Shown piece after piece: positions 32,358-43,168 of a DNA stretch of 64,000 nucleotides. Positions within the stretch are counted from its first letter, which is position 1; the number at the start of each line of letters is the position of its first letter. Below the pieces are notes generated by a model. That model had not been told where the DNA came from and did no database searches. It saw nothing but the letters and a program-made list of their open reading frames with translations. The DNA is from Hymenopellis radicata (Eukaryota; Basidiomycota; Agaricomycetes; Agaricales; Physalacriaceae), in NCBI GenBank assembly GCA_015501595.1, contig JADNRX010000128.1:1-64000 (forward strand). The letters run 5' to 3'. The position numbers and the translations under genes are program-made.

Positions 32358-32480
32358 TACTTCTTCCCAAACTTATCAAGCTTTGACTTGTTCAGTTCCA
32401 CTGAACACGCTCTCCAGGTACTTCCCGTCGCGTTGCTAGTGATTATACAAAAGTTCACTCCAAGTACCAGGAATACGACA

Positions 32481-32726
32481 ATGTTTCCAGAACCATGCCA
32501 TTCCTGTGGAGCATCCTCCTTCTCCCCCAAAACGCTGCAGCCGGCTAGACAAGAACGCGTTAATACGCTTCTAAAAGGGAACGACGCTCCTCGTGATGCC
32601 GAAAAAGTCAGCTTGAAGGCTCTGCTCCAGGACGCACCCCCTGCACTCTCCCATCAAGTGCTGTTTGAATCAGAAGCCTACAAAGTACAGATAGAGTTGA
32701 AAACGCACCATAGGCCCCGAAGTTGA
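32481..32726 (+). pseudogene. N-terminal fragment of an F-box gene
   Basis: MFPEPCHSCGASSFSPKTLQ through DAEKVSLKALLQDAPPALS, then a stop at 32724-32726. It matches the first 60 residues and upstream leader of the gene at 33824-35365 in inverted orientation, but ends before the F-box motif. Confidence 0.75.
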
Positions 32727-32964
32727 CTCTAGTCTCGATGACCGAGCCTATGGCCCAATCCGCGTCACCTTTGCTGATCAAGGCCGGCATTCTTGGGTTC
32801 GGTCGTCCCGCGGATTGAGGTGTGTTCAATGTCCTTGGAATGGGTTTTGGGCTTTTCGGCTGTCTCGCGTTTATACCGTCATTTATGAGAAGTGGTGGAA
32901 CTTATAATCAGTATTCGTCGTCGGACAATCATCCGTGGACACGATCAATATAAGTACACTGACA

Positions 32965-33550
32965 GTGACAGCAAAGTATAACTGAAAAGAAAGTGTTAAT
33001 GCAAGAATGCGCATCATTAGACTATGCCACAACCCCAGATCATCCCAGTAGCTTTCAAGCGCACGAAGGACATAGCCGCGTCGGGTTTGTCGGTATAGTT
33101 ACAAACTTGGGAGTCGTTTGCCATCGAAAGGGACAGGGCCAAATACAGAGTGCATACAGTCCTCTACGTGGAACTGCGAAGAATCTAAGCAGTTCCGGAG
33201 GGTCTGGGGTGACGTGCGGTGGTGATGGTGGCGCATGAGATGTAACAAAGAGTCACGACCAGTTTCTATAGACGATTCGATTGTTAATGTACTGGGATAG
33301 TTTATTGAGGAACCAAGAAAGACCATGGTGGTTGAAAGCAAGACGTGTCGACATCACGTGAGCTGATGATCCCTGTTTTCCCTTGCGTCCGACGCTGGAT
33401 TTGTGAAAACAGGGTCTTGCCCACCTCTGACGTTTTCACAACCGGCCGTTCCTAATTGGGACCTGGTGCCGTCTCTACCTACCTACCTACCTACCTACCT
33501 ACCTACCTACCGAGTCAACTGCTAGGTGATGTCCGTGTGTACACCCCGGT
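32965..33550 (+). repeat. Orphan copy of the header-kinase upstream region
   Basis: Second copy of 19265-19640 in the same orientation, with about 140 extra bases at 33115-33255. It ends with GTCAACTGCTAGGTGATGTC and GGTACAGGTC as does the first copy. No header gene follows. A CTAC microsatellite lies at about 33475-33511. Confidence 0.7.
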
Positions 33551-33823
33551 ACAGGTCACTCGATACTCAACAATGGGACAATATGAGCGCTGTTCCTGTA
33601 GTCGACCATTGACAGCTCCACTGTAGGATGGCGATCTTGGGCGTGTGCGGGATCTCGTAAGACAAGACTGCTTTGGATCTTCGAACCAAGCAGTGTCACA
33701 CTCCGTTGTATAGGTTAGTCGACTCACTCGACACGGTCTACTGCTAAGCATAGGATAGAAGTTGGTAGCAAGCGATGGCTGTTTACACTGAAAATGTATT
33801 CAATTGTAGTTCAAGTATTTCGG

Positions 33824-35365
33824 TCATTGCCTGTTGGTATAAATTGTCGACAAGCGCACAACTTCAACCTTTCCCGAGATTATACCCTCCTTTACTTCTA
33901 TAGTTTGGCGCGTTTTTCGGGAGGAAAGAATGTAATCCATCCTGATAGTGGCGTCCGGCGTGGGTTCCGCTTGTAGGTTATGCAACCTAAGCTCGGTAAG
34001 CTTGGGTAGCAGTACACCGTTACACTCTGTTGGAGTGACGATGAGGCTTTCCAGCAGTGCAATCGGAATCTCGCCCCAATGCCACAAAGCAAACGCGCTG
34101 ACGTTAGGCGCTTCCTGCAGCCAGGCAACGAAAGCGCTACAGACCACCGAATTCGAGAGGATGTCCGTATTGAGGTATATGCCAAGGAGTGTAATGTTCT
34201 GCATGATCGTAGGAGCTGAAGGGAATACAAGCTCGTCGCCCGGTTGAGATTTTGTGCTCCTGGGGTGGTAATTGAAGTACAATTCTTTGAGTGCCGGCGT
34301 GTTGAACATTGGTAAAGCCGTCGTTACTCCAGAAGGATCTGAGGTTACCAGTACAAGGCGCTCAAGCCTTGGAAGGGATAACGGGGAAGGCATTCTTGTA
34401 TCGGCTATATTGTAAATGGATAGCCGCTCCAGCTGGGACATTGATTGTAAACGTGCACCCTCAGTCACCGTGAGATGCTGCAGCACGCAATCATAGACTC
34501 TAATCTTCGCCCAAGGAAGGCTAAGGCAGCTGGATACAGCACCGTTCATGACCCGAACATCTTTAAGGCGGGGTGCAAGTCGAAACGGTTCTTCCACTGG
34601 CCCGCCGGAAGATCGACTAGAAGCAGGATGGATATCCAATGTCTCCAAACGTTCGAAGCACATTGTGGATAACATGGAAACGAGGCGTGGCTCTGCATCA
34701 AACCGGAGACATGACCACCGCGACGCGCTGACTTGCAGTGTAATGGAAATAATGGAAAGCTGAATGTCTGCTGTGAAGCGCCGTCACATCGCAGGGAAAC
34801 ACCGATACTGTGGTCTTTCGATCGGGAAAGGAATAAGGCAAGGTTGAAAGAAAACTTGGCAGTCTGTGTACTTTGCGTAGACGCGGAAGCGTGCATGCGA
34901 GAGTGGACCAGAGATGGGCAACGATATCGCCAGTCTGCGCCAACGCGAAGACACATGGGTGAGCACCCAAGGGGCGTTGCTGGAGTTCAAGGATGAGTAA
35001 TGTGGGGAGCTGAGGTGCGAGGTCGGCCCAGCGGGGAACGCAATGTGAGAAGATTTCGCGCAGAATGTCGTCGGGCAAGGATCGCACGGGATGAAGGAGC
35101 TTCCGGGCATCGTCGAGATGCAATTGGAGTTTCTCGCGCTCCTCGACCAATGATTGCATATGGACACGCAGCAGATCGATCTTTTCGTCGTATTGGGAGA
35201 GCGTAGGGGTGCGTCCTGGAGCAGAGCCTTCAAGCTGACTTTTTCGGCATCACGAGGGGCATCATTCCCTTCGAGAAGCGTATTAACGCGTTCTTGTCTA
35301 GCCGGCTGCAGCGTTTTCGGAGAGAAGGAGGGTTCTCCGCAGGCATGGCATGGTTCTGGAAACAT
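33824..35365 (-). pseudogene. F-box / leucine-rich-repeat-like protein, frameshifted
   Basis: Basidiomycete-type F-box protein, an expected SCF ubiquitin-ligase substrate receptor. Start MFPEPCHACGEPSFSPKT at 35365; coiled stretch (YDEKIDLLRVHMQSLVEE); F-box SLPDDILREIFSHCVP; APWVLTHVSSRWRRLAISL; then an LRR-like C-terminal half of 280 residues (FERLETLDIHP, SQLERLSIYNIAD, LPRLERLVLVTSD, LPKLTELRLHNLQ) ending at 33824. The frame shifts at about 35214 (one C missing from the five-C run preserved at 32631), twice around 34910-35010 and again near 34740. It reads as one degraded gene. Confidence 0.78.
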
Positions 35366-36639
35366 TGGTCGCGGCACCGGCAAGTACACTATATTCCTGA
35401 TATTCAGTGGGAACCTTTGAACAACTGCTGACAGGGACAATACCTGTAAGGTGTGTTCCGTGGGCTTGAACAAGGGAAAGGATTAAGTGAGTCTGCGGGC
35501 CTAGGACAAGAAGCAGTCTACTGTCCAAGGACGAGCATGGGAGTGGCAAACAAGACGCGTCCGTCTCACGTGAGACTGAAATTCCTTTTACCTCGTGTTT
35601 TTCACTTACAATTCAAACGAGCATCATTGTTCTTGGCCTTTGGTGTCAATTCGAACTCCCGGGCCTGCGATTCGAATGCTATTCGTCCTAATCAACTATC
35701 CCCATGGCCATCGCTCGGCCGGACGGCCGGACGATGCCCGCCTCCTACAAATCTCCTAGTGTTCGCGAAAATATCGTGCCACTTTCCTTGTTAACGGCCA
35801 TTCGCACTTTAATGCTCGAACGCGACCCGACTTGTTTTTCAACATGAACTGCCATTGACTACGCTCGACTCAATCCTCTGCGACTTCTATCTGGACAAGG
35901 AAGATACCAGCCGCACGTATAGCGAAGTACAGCCGATGCACCTGTGACTCCCTGGCAGGTCTTGGATTATATCTCAACGAGACCATAGGCACTATCTAGG
36001 CAGCGACCGAAACAGGCGAACCTTGGATGAACTGCCGCGGTACCCGAAGACTTGCCACAGGTCTGTCATTGTCATTGTCATTGTCAGCCACATGTCGTCG
36101 AAGAAGAACTGATTCTACTCAATAGATAGACAGTGTAACCGTACTATCTGGTAGCTTCGAGAATAGAACGAGGTAAGCCAATTTGTACTTTGTTGGTAAT
36201 GCGTACTGACCGACATCATCTGATTACTGCTAGTTCATTAAGCGTCTTCTCCCTGTAATGACGAGTTTTTTTTTGGGAAACAGATGAAATATATCGCGGT
36301 TAACGTACTGGCGCATTTCGTCAGCGTTGTTGACTCCAGGTCAACAAGCTTCATAGAGCCGTGCAAGTACTCGACATTCGGCCGTTTGACCAGATACCAC
36401 AAAGGCTTGGATATCACTGTCGGTCTCGCTCGTAGCTGTCAAACCTTCATTCGAGAGGTATGTCAGCACTTGAAACAATCGTAGCGTGAACTTGCGCACC
36501 TGATTTCCTTGCCTCCGAGCTTGTCCCCTCAGGCTCTGTTAAGGCGTTCGTTTATCCGACAACAGCATGGGTCCAACTCTGTAAGCGTCCTGGTATATAT
36601 ACCATAAAGTTCTTTGTCCTCTGCAGACTGCCGCTCGCG
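35366..36639. other. Intergenic with SGNH promoter
   Basis: No gene seen. From about 36440 the sequence is shared with 16606-16790. TATATAT at 36594-36600 is a likely TATA box, about 40 nt before the SGNH start codon. Confidence 0.5.
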
Positions 36640-37712
36640 ATGAAGCCCTTTCAAGTCATTTTCGCGCTTTTCACCACTTTTCATGTTGGATGGTCCGTTG
36701 TCATCGACTCCCTCACAGCGCGTCAGACCGGCAGAAATTTAACGATCTTGCCCTTCGGGGGTACGTGCTCAGTTGTTCCTTAGACTTCTACCTGATTTCT
36801 GGTAGATTCGATTACCTTCGGTATCGGGAGTTCTGACGGTAATGGCTACCGTAATGTCCTCCATGGTCTCCTCGACGCGCGCTCCAACGCAGTCAACATG
36901 ATTGGCTCCATCAAGGCTGGAACTATGGCTGACAACGACAATGAAGGCCATAGTGGCTTTACCATTTCCCAACTTGCCAATGATGCGGGAACAAGATCGT
37001 CGCTGGCGCAACGCCCCAACGTCGTGCTGCTCCATATTGGAACGAATGACATGAATCTGAATTCGGACACGGCAAATGCGCCTACGAGGCTCGGAAGCCT
37101 TATCGACCAGATCTTTACCGCAACTCCGGATGCCGTCCTCATTGTGGCTCAAATCATCGCTTCGACGCTGGCTTCGACGCAGTCGCTCATTGCAACCTAT
37201 AACGCTGCGGTTCCGGGTGTTGTAGCGACGCGACGGAATGCGGGGAAGAAGGTGTTGGTAGTGGACATGGGAAGCCTACTAACCAGCTCGGACATGTCGG
37301 ATTTCTTGCATCCCAATAACCAGGGCTATTCGAAGATGGCGAATGCGTGGTCAACCGCGTTGCAGAGTGCTGATACTCTGGGTTTTTTTGATTCCACTCC
37401 AGGGCAAACAACGACGGTCGCGACCTCAACCGCCGCCACTACGACGTCCCAGGCTTCAACTACAACTTCAGCGCCGGCGGCCGCACAGACTCATTACGGG
37501 CAATGTGGAGGTGTGTTTTTCTGAATGCTCTGCGTGGGCCGTCGTTGATTTATTCGGTTGGTGACAGGTCAAGGATGGACGGTACGATCTCCGTTTTGAT
37601 TATTACTTCCGACTTTATTGAGTTTGATTTTCAGGGACTGACGACCTGCCAATCTCCGTTCACATGTGTAGTCAGCAACCCATGTACGAGTTCTTTACTC
37701 CCATCCGTTTGA
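36640..37712 (+). CDS. Secreted SGNH/GDSL esterase with C-terminal CBM1
   Basis: Carbohydrate-esterase-type SGNH hydrolase (probably acetyl-ester cleavage on hemicellulose) with a fungal cellulose-binding tail. Four exons (36640-36760, 36806-37510, 37568-37581, 37635-37712) give 305 residues. A signal peptide is followed by block I, FGDSITFG (nucleophile Ser42, split by intron 1), block III HIGTNDMN, and block V DFLHPNNQG with catalytic Asp and His. A Thr/Ser/Ala linker leads to the CBM1 THYGQCGGQGWTG, TTCQSPFTCVVSNPC. The CBM1 is four residues short between the last Asn-Pro and the final Cys (normally NPYYSQC). The third exon is only 14 nt. Confidence 0.88.
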
Positions 37713-38039
37713 CAATTGCTGACGAGACTACGATTGATAAGGGTACTCGCAATGTTTGTAGTCATTTTTAGTAATCACCGCCAAAGCGCGTTGAATCTTC
37801 GATGGAACTCCCACAGTCTCAAGCCCCTAGTCTAAGCATCCGAAATGTGGCGCCATTTCGTGCGCCATTGGATGACCGAATGCGATTACGAGGTGAGTAC
37901 TACTTCATGCTTTGACTCGCTCCTTTCGGAAGCAATGAGCGGCTTTATGACGCCACTGAGCTGTCGGTGATATGACGGTTCAGAGTATGCCTCAAGCGAC
38001 GTCAACATTAATAAGCCAGTAGCTTCGTCCTCAACTGCA
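37713..38039. other. Intergenic, nothing recognised
   Basis: Short spacer between two co-oriented genes. Confidence 0.5.
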
Positions 38040-39743
38040 ATGTTGAGACAGCTCACCACGCTTTTATCGCTTTACAGCGTTTTGGCCACGCCCTCCAACC
38101 CTACACAGGTTGTCTTGGAGTCCACTCCGCTTGCTAGGATGCCATTACCAGCCTCGAATCCAACGAAGTCTTTCTGGATTGATAGTCCAAGAGCTAATCC
38201 TCTTGCAAAAGAGGGGAGCACAGGTCCGCTGACGACAGACGCAGATGTATGCATCATTGGCTCCGGCATGTCTGGAATTTCGGCGGCATACAGACTGTCA
38301 GAAGAGCCTGGATTGAACGTGGCAATATTTGAGGCACGAGATTTCTGTCCGTATGCTTCCTTAAATCTCATTTCGAAGTGACTTATGCTCATCAGGCTCC
38401 GGCGCCACAGGTTTATATTCACTATCTCATGTCTCTTCACCGAGTGAGCTGAATCGGATGGACAGGACGTAATGGCGGACACCTTACGCCCTTTGTTTTC
38501 CAGGAGTTCGCTAATCTCGCCGCTCAGTATGGCGTAGAACAAGCCAAGCGAGGTTTTGCCTTGGAGCATCATACCGTCCGGACTATAGTCGAGATCATCA
38601 AAGAGGAAGGACTGGAGGATCTCGTCGACCTTGTCCACGGTGGCCATACTACAATGTACACGAGCGACAACGTGGCGATATCACGCTGGATGGATTACAT
38701 CGAAGCACTGAACTCTGGTATGAATCTGGAGGACGTGAAATGGCACTCCCGAGCTGAAATGAACGCTGTATGTACCGAAGCAACTTAAACCCGCCACCGT
38801 CTGACGTATGCACTGTCAGTCCTTTGGAACATATTATCCAGCAGTCACTTTCGACGCGTTCAACTTTTGGCCGCTCAAATTCGTCACGCAGCTCTTCAAG
38901 TTGGCGAAGAATCGGTTCGAGCTGACAGGCGGCTCGCTTGTCTTACACACCAATACGCCCGTCACGGATGTCCTGCCAACCTCGGACACATGGAACCTCT
39001 CAACGCCTCGCGGATACGTCTCCTGTCGATACGTCCTGCACGCCACGAACGCCTACGCTGGTCATCTACTTCCCTCTATGCGAGGAATTGATGGCATTGT
39101 TCCCCTTCGTGCACAGATCATTGCCACCAAGTTCAAGAACATCGGAATGTCGTCCTGGGCGAATGGGCTAGACGAGTATTGGTTCCCTCGCCCCGGCGGC
39201 GATAAAGAGCACCCGCTTGTCATCCTCGGTGGCGGAGCCGGGGAAAGGTTCATCGCAGATGATTCGGTCGTGAGCCCGGTTGTCGGCAGCGAGTTGAGAA
39301 AGATCCTGCCTACCTTGTTTGGCGTCGAGGAAAGAGAGCCTGAGATGGAATGGGTGAGTTTATCTAACGTGGCTATTCTTATGCTAAAGAGTTGCAGACC
39401 GGAATCAGTGGGCACACGAAAACGAAGGATCCCTTTGTCAGTAGATTTATCCTGCTCTCGAGTTTATTATTGATTGAAGGAACGTGCGTAGGTGGGTCCG
39501 TTGACATATCTCGAGGAAAACGCGGAAGGGCAATACATCACCGCCGGATATTCCGGTCATGGTATGCCACGGGCGTTCTCATGGTACGACCCAAGTTAAC
39601 ATGGCTTCAATGCAAACTTGTCGCTGATCTACTCTAAAAGTGCTCAAGCCGTTGCGTCTATGATTATCGCGGATATGAAGAATGAGACATGGGAACCACC
39701 TAAGTGGTTACCGGATCGTTATTTGACAAAGAACAGGGCATGA
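38040..39743 (+). CDS. FAD-dependent oxidoreductase (D-amino-acid-oxidase fold)
   Basis: Flavoenzyme of the DAO superfamily, about 463 residues, from seven exons: 38040-38346, 38396-38410, 38466-38767, 38820-39353, 39398-39436, 39492-39583, 39641-39743. All joins are in frame. N-terminus hydrophobic (MLRQLTTLLSLYSVLATPS), suggesting secretion. FAD-binding motif DVCIIGSGMSGISAAYRLSE, then ARDFC|SGATG|RNGGHLTP across a 15-nt micro-exon. VLHATNAYAGHLLPSMRG and the C-terminal ITAGYSGHGMPRAFSCAQAV complete the FAD site. Substrate unknown; oxidases and dehydrogenases of amino acids or amines share this fold. Peroxide supply for wood decay is possible but only inferred. Confidence 0.88.
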
Positions 39744-40066
39744 CCTTGATAACCACTCGATTAATTTGAGACACTTATGTCTGTAAAGGAAACAGAGGAA
39801 TGATACTACGAGGAGCGCACTTGTCTTTGCACCTGCAAATTAACACTTTGGTCTGAGGAAGAAGAGCAACTGTCTCTATCGCGATCGACACATTAAATCA
39901 CACAAGAACACTACCTGAACTTCTGTTAACAGCAATGTATGTTACAGAGCGAATGTCACGACGAGCGAGAGACTGAAGTTTGTATAGGTTGTACTGTACG
40001 AAAAAGTCTCAGTGAGTAATAAATACGACGACTCAACCAGTGAACCACTGGCAAGGTAGACTCTTC
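39744..40066. other. Intergenic between convergent genes
   Basis: Nothing recognised. Confidence 0.5.
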
Positions 40067-41302
40067 TCAGGCTCCGAACTCGATCCCTTCAATCCATACC
40101 TTCCTAATATTCTTCGTATTCGAGATATTAGCAATCGGATCTCCAGAAATCAAGACCATATCAGCCCGAACGCCAGGTGCAATAATTCCGCGATCGTTGA
40201 GGCGATAGTACTGCGCAGGCAGGACTGTCGTGGCACGAAGTACATCGACTGTCGACATTCCAGCTTCCACTAGTAGCTCAAGCTCCTGGTGAAGCCCAAG
40301 TCCGAACTGAACATAAGAAATGTTCAGACCAAGGTCTGAGACGGAGTCCGTACCAGCCAAGATGGGTACTCCGGCCTCGTATAAGACGCCGACACTTGTG
40401 TTGGCTGCAGCAAAGTTGGCGTGCTCATCCGACATGAATATCGCAACCATCATGGTCAATGTGGGAGTACTAACAGCGAACTGCGCTAGGTACTGGTTCG
40501 CGAGCGTGTCGTTCAGTGGATGATCAAGAGGAGAATGCTGGGGAAACTGGCAGCCAGCCAGCAATACCATAGACTGCACGTTGTACGCTGCAGCATGGCA
40601 CGCCACCGGAAGACCGTTACGATGCCCTGCGTCTGCGAGGGCGTTTAGGGTATCTTGATCCAACGTATTGGGGGATTGAGCATTCTCCGCGATAACTTTG
40701 ATGAAATCTACGTCCTCGGCTATCCTGGCGGCGATCCATGCAGGCACATCATCCGGGGAGGACATGGTCTCGTTCTGCGGGTATCCGGGGAGCGACGCGT
40801 GCGTGGAGTTTTGGGAGGTCGCTGAAGCTCCGGCATACAGAACGTCTGTCAGGCCAGTATGGTTCTTCAACGACCTGCAGACCGCATCAGGCGCACACAT
40901 CATGGACATGGTCGTAGTAACGCCCCACGCTGTGAGGTTCTTGAGGTCGTCGACAGACTTAGGATGGGTATGGGCGTCGATTAAGCCTGGTAGAAGGATG
41001 TCGCCTTGGCCGTCGATATGCTTTGTGTTATTGGCAGGTGGACCCGCGACGATACGCCCATCGTCAACGAAGACGGTGCGCGGGGAGAGAATCTTGTGGC
41101 CGTCAAAGACGCGAACATTAGTGATGGCGAATGCCTCGCGCTTGGGAGGCGATGCATTGCGGCGGAGGTTATTACTCCGAACGAGCTCTGCACTGTCCGT
41201 CGTAGACCTGGCGCGCAGCCCCTCATGATAACAGCTTTGTACGACGTTGAGCAGGAGGAACAACAGTAGGATGGGAAATCTGGTTTGGAGCACAAGGCGC
41301 AT
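40067..41302 (-). CDS. Secreted metal-dependent amidohydrolase
   Basis: Intact single-exon gene of 411 residues in the amidohydrolase superfamily (imidazolonepropionase / Xaa-Pro dipeptidase-like group). Signal peptide MRLVLQTRFPILLLFLLLN. The N-terminal beta-sandwich ITNVRVFDGHKIL is followed by the metal site LLPGLIDAHTHP (HxH), DFIKVIAE with a probable carboxylated lysine, VACHAAAYN and ILAGTDSVSD (catalytic Asp), and the closing APGVRADMVLISGDPI. Substrate not evident. Absence of introns sets it apart from neighbouring genes and could reflect transfer or retroposition, which cannot be tested here. Confidence 0.9.
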   Translation of the reverse strand: MRLVLQTRFPILLLFLLLNVVQSCYHEGLRARSTTDSAELVRSNNLRRNASPPKREAFAITNVRVFDGHKILSPRTVFVDDGRIVAGPPANNTKHIDGQGDILLPGLIDAHTHPKSVDDLKNLTAWGVTTTMSMMCAPDAVCRSLKNHTGLTDVLYAGASATSQNSTHASLPGYPQNETMSSPDDVPAWIAARIAEDVDFIKVIAENAQSPNTLDQDTLNALADAGHRNGLPVACHAAAYNVQSMVLLAGCQFPQHSPLDHPLNDTLANQYLAQFAVSTPTLTMMVAIFMSDEHANFAAANTSVGVLYEAGVPILAGTDSVSDLGLNISYVQFGLGLHQELELLVEAGMSTVDVLRATTVLPAQYYRLNDRGIIAPGVRADMVLISGDPIANISNTKNIRKVWIEGIEFGA

Positions 41303-41690
41303 TCTGTATCACGATCAGATGATATAAAGGTTTAAATTCTCGACACGTACTTGCAAGTGCGAGAGATGATAGATAAAGTATCAAGATATGAGTTCATACC
41401 ATGACAGCGCGTGAGTGCTTATATCGAGACGTAAGAACATTGTCCGCAGGACTTGTAGATGGCGGTGGTGCGCAAGTGGCTGAGTTACCGGCTTGATGGG
41501 CCATCATCCGACGGAGGTGTACAAGTTATGTCATAACATATTACGAGGAGATCCGACATCGACGCGACCACATGTGTGGCGTCTTCATCAACTCATCGTA
41601 GATATATGAACAACTACAGCAAGTTGTTGTTCGGCTGTTTTGAGGGTTCAAGCTCAAGCTGTGGCCTGAGGATAGCCGTCGGTATTATGA
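41303..41690. other. Intergenic, nothing recognised
   Basis: Upstream flank of the amidohydrolase gene. Confidence 0.4.
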
Positions 41691-41960
41691 GTCAGCCACG
41701 TTCTTGACAAGATCGCGTTGGCAAAGGCCACGGTATTTGAAGAACCTACGCCCGTAAGCGGCATGCCCGACCTCTACGCCACGCTTGCCCAAATGCTCGA
41801 TGATCCAAACTTTATATACATAACTTGTTCTCCGTTCCAGCTCTATGATCTTCCTTCCTTCGCGACTTTTTGGTAACGTCTTTCCCAGAGACGCGTGGTC
41901 CCAGCTTCGGCAAGAACCTCACCTTGTCCGATCCAGCAGGTATACTCGACCTCCTGTGAT
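41691..41960 (+). pseudogene. Fragment of an App1-like phosphatase gene
   Basis: Follows the second exon of the 859-2035 pseudogene in inverted orientation: HVLDKIALAKATVFEEP, SGMPDLYATLAQMLDDPNFI, then degraded text and SDPAGILDLL. It lacks the 5' and 3' ends and contains frame breaks near 41850. Confidence 0.8.
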
Positions 41961-42060
41961 TTTTCTCCAATGACAGTCAACCTTACTTATATTCATTGGA
42001 TGAAGAAAAATGATGACAATGTAGGTACAGCATAATACTGATGACGATGCTAGCAGGCTA

Positions 42061-43168
42061 CTACTCCATAACTATGTCTGGGGTAAGTATCTGGAAAGTG
42101 CGCAAAAGCACTTGGAAATCGTCCTCTTCCGTAATTATAAGATCGTCTAATGTGTGGCGCGGCCGAGTCAAAAGTTCGCTAGTTAGCTGCGGAGTAGGGT
42201 AACGTGCAGTCCCACATACTCCTCCCCAGTCGTAGTCGACGACCCTCAGTTTGGGCAAAGTCGGCGTACTGTCCCATCCAGGTGGCGCGAGAATGTTTGC
42301 TGTCCTGAGGTCACCGTGTACAAAACCTGCCTTGTGAAATGTGTCAGCAAGAGTCCTTATCTGTTCCCATGCAGCGAAGCGCTGTGAATCAGAGAGTTGC
42401 AGCAAATACAAGTGCATCCAGCCCTCGAGGAATTCCATTACAACGACGAACCAGCCCCCTGATAGCTCTTGATAACCCAACAACTGGGGCGCATGACCAA
42501 GATCGTGACAGAGGGTATGAAGCGCTGGGGAATATGAACGCGTGAATTTTACAAGGACCGTGGTTGAACCCGTCTGTGCGGTAAACAAGAGTCGGTCGTC
42601 AAGACTCTCGAAACGATCGACGAGTTTGAAGGACATGTGCTGGTTTCCAGGCGGATAGGACTGGCACTGGTCGATCGATGGGAATTCAGGGGCAGGAGGG
42701 GTGGTCGAGGTGACGGCTGCGCAGATGGAACGGGTTTGACTATTTGGAGTTGTGGTGGTACCATGACAGCGATAATGGCCACGCCGCGGGAGGGCTTTCA
42801 TCTAGCGTAACAAGGAAGAACTCCTCATAAGTAGCATTCAATGCAACCTCTTCCGCGATCGTGTTAAAAGGCTTAGTTGCCAATTTTCGCGTGAGTGCCT
42901 CTACGGTGGTGTCACCTTTCTCGCAAGCCTGAAATATATTAGATTCTGTCTTCAAATGACATGAGATGAAGCGCACTCGGTACAATCTGATGCCAGGGTA
43001 CTCTGGGAATTTAGCTTCCAAGGCTGCATAGACGTTGTAGCCACAGTCCTTATACGGCCCAGTGACTTTGAGTGCAGTGTTCAAGATATTAAGGCGCTCA
43101 GCATTTTGCTGCGTCGGCTGCCCAAAGAGGACTAGGACGGTGAGCCAGAATGAGGGATCCGAAGCCAT
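42061..43168 (-). pseudogene. Header + different kinase-like domain, copy 3 (frameshifted)
   Basis: From 43168 the header of copies 1 and 2 is present (MASDPSFWLTVLVLFGQPTQ, LYRVRFISCHLKTESN, FQACEKGDTT, YEEFF). Around 42790 one C is missing relative to copy 2, and the downstream domain lies in a third frame (to 42061). That domain is another kinase-like type, related to aminoglycoside-phosphotransferase-like folds: STTVLVKFTRSYSPALH, WFVVVMEFLEGW, FVHGDLRTANIL, LRVVDYDWGGVCGTARYP. Its catalytic loop keeps the usual His-Gly-Asp, unlike copies 1 and 2, and the linker region of those copies is absent. Either a pseudogene or a gene with indels. A TATTTAA box lies near 43195. Confidence 0.75.

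Noticed and set aside
33475..33511. CTAC repeat as a CRISPR-like or regulatory array
   Set aside because: Simple tetranucleotide microsatellite with no spacers.
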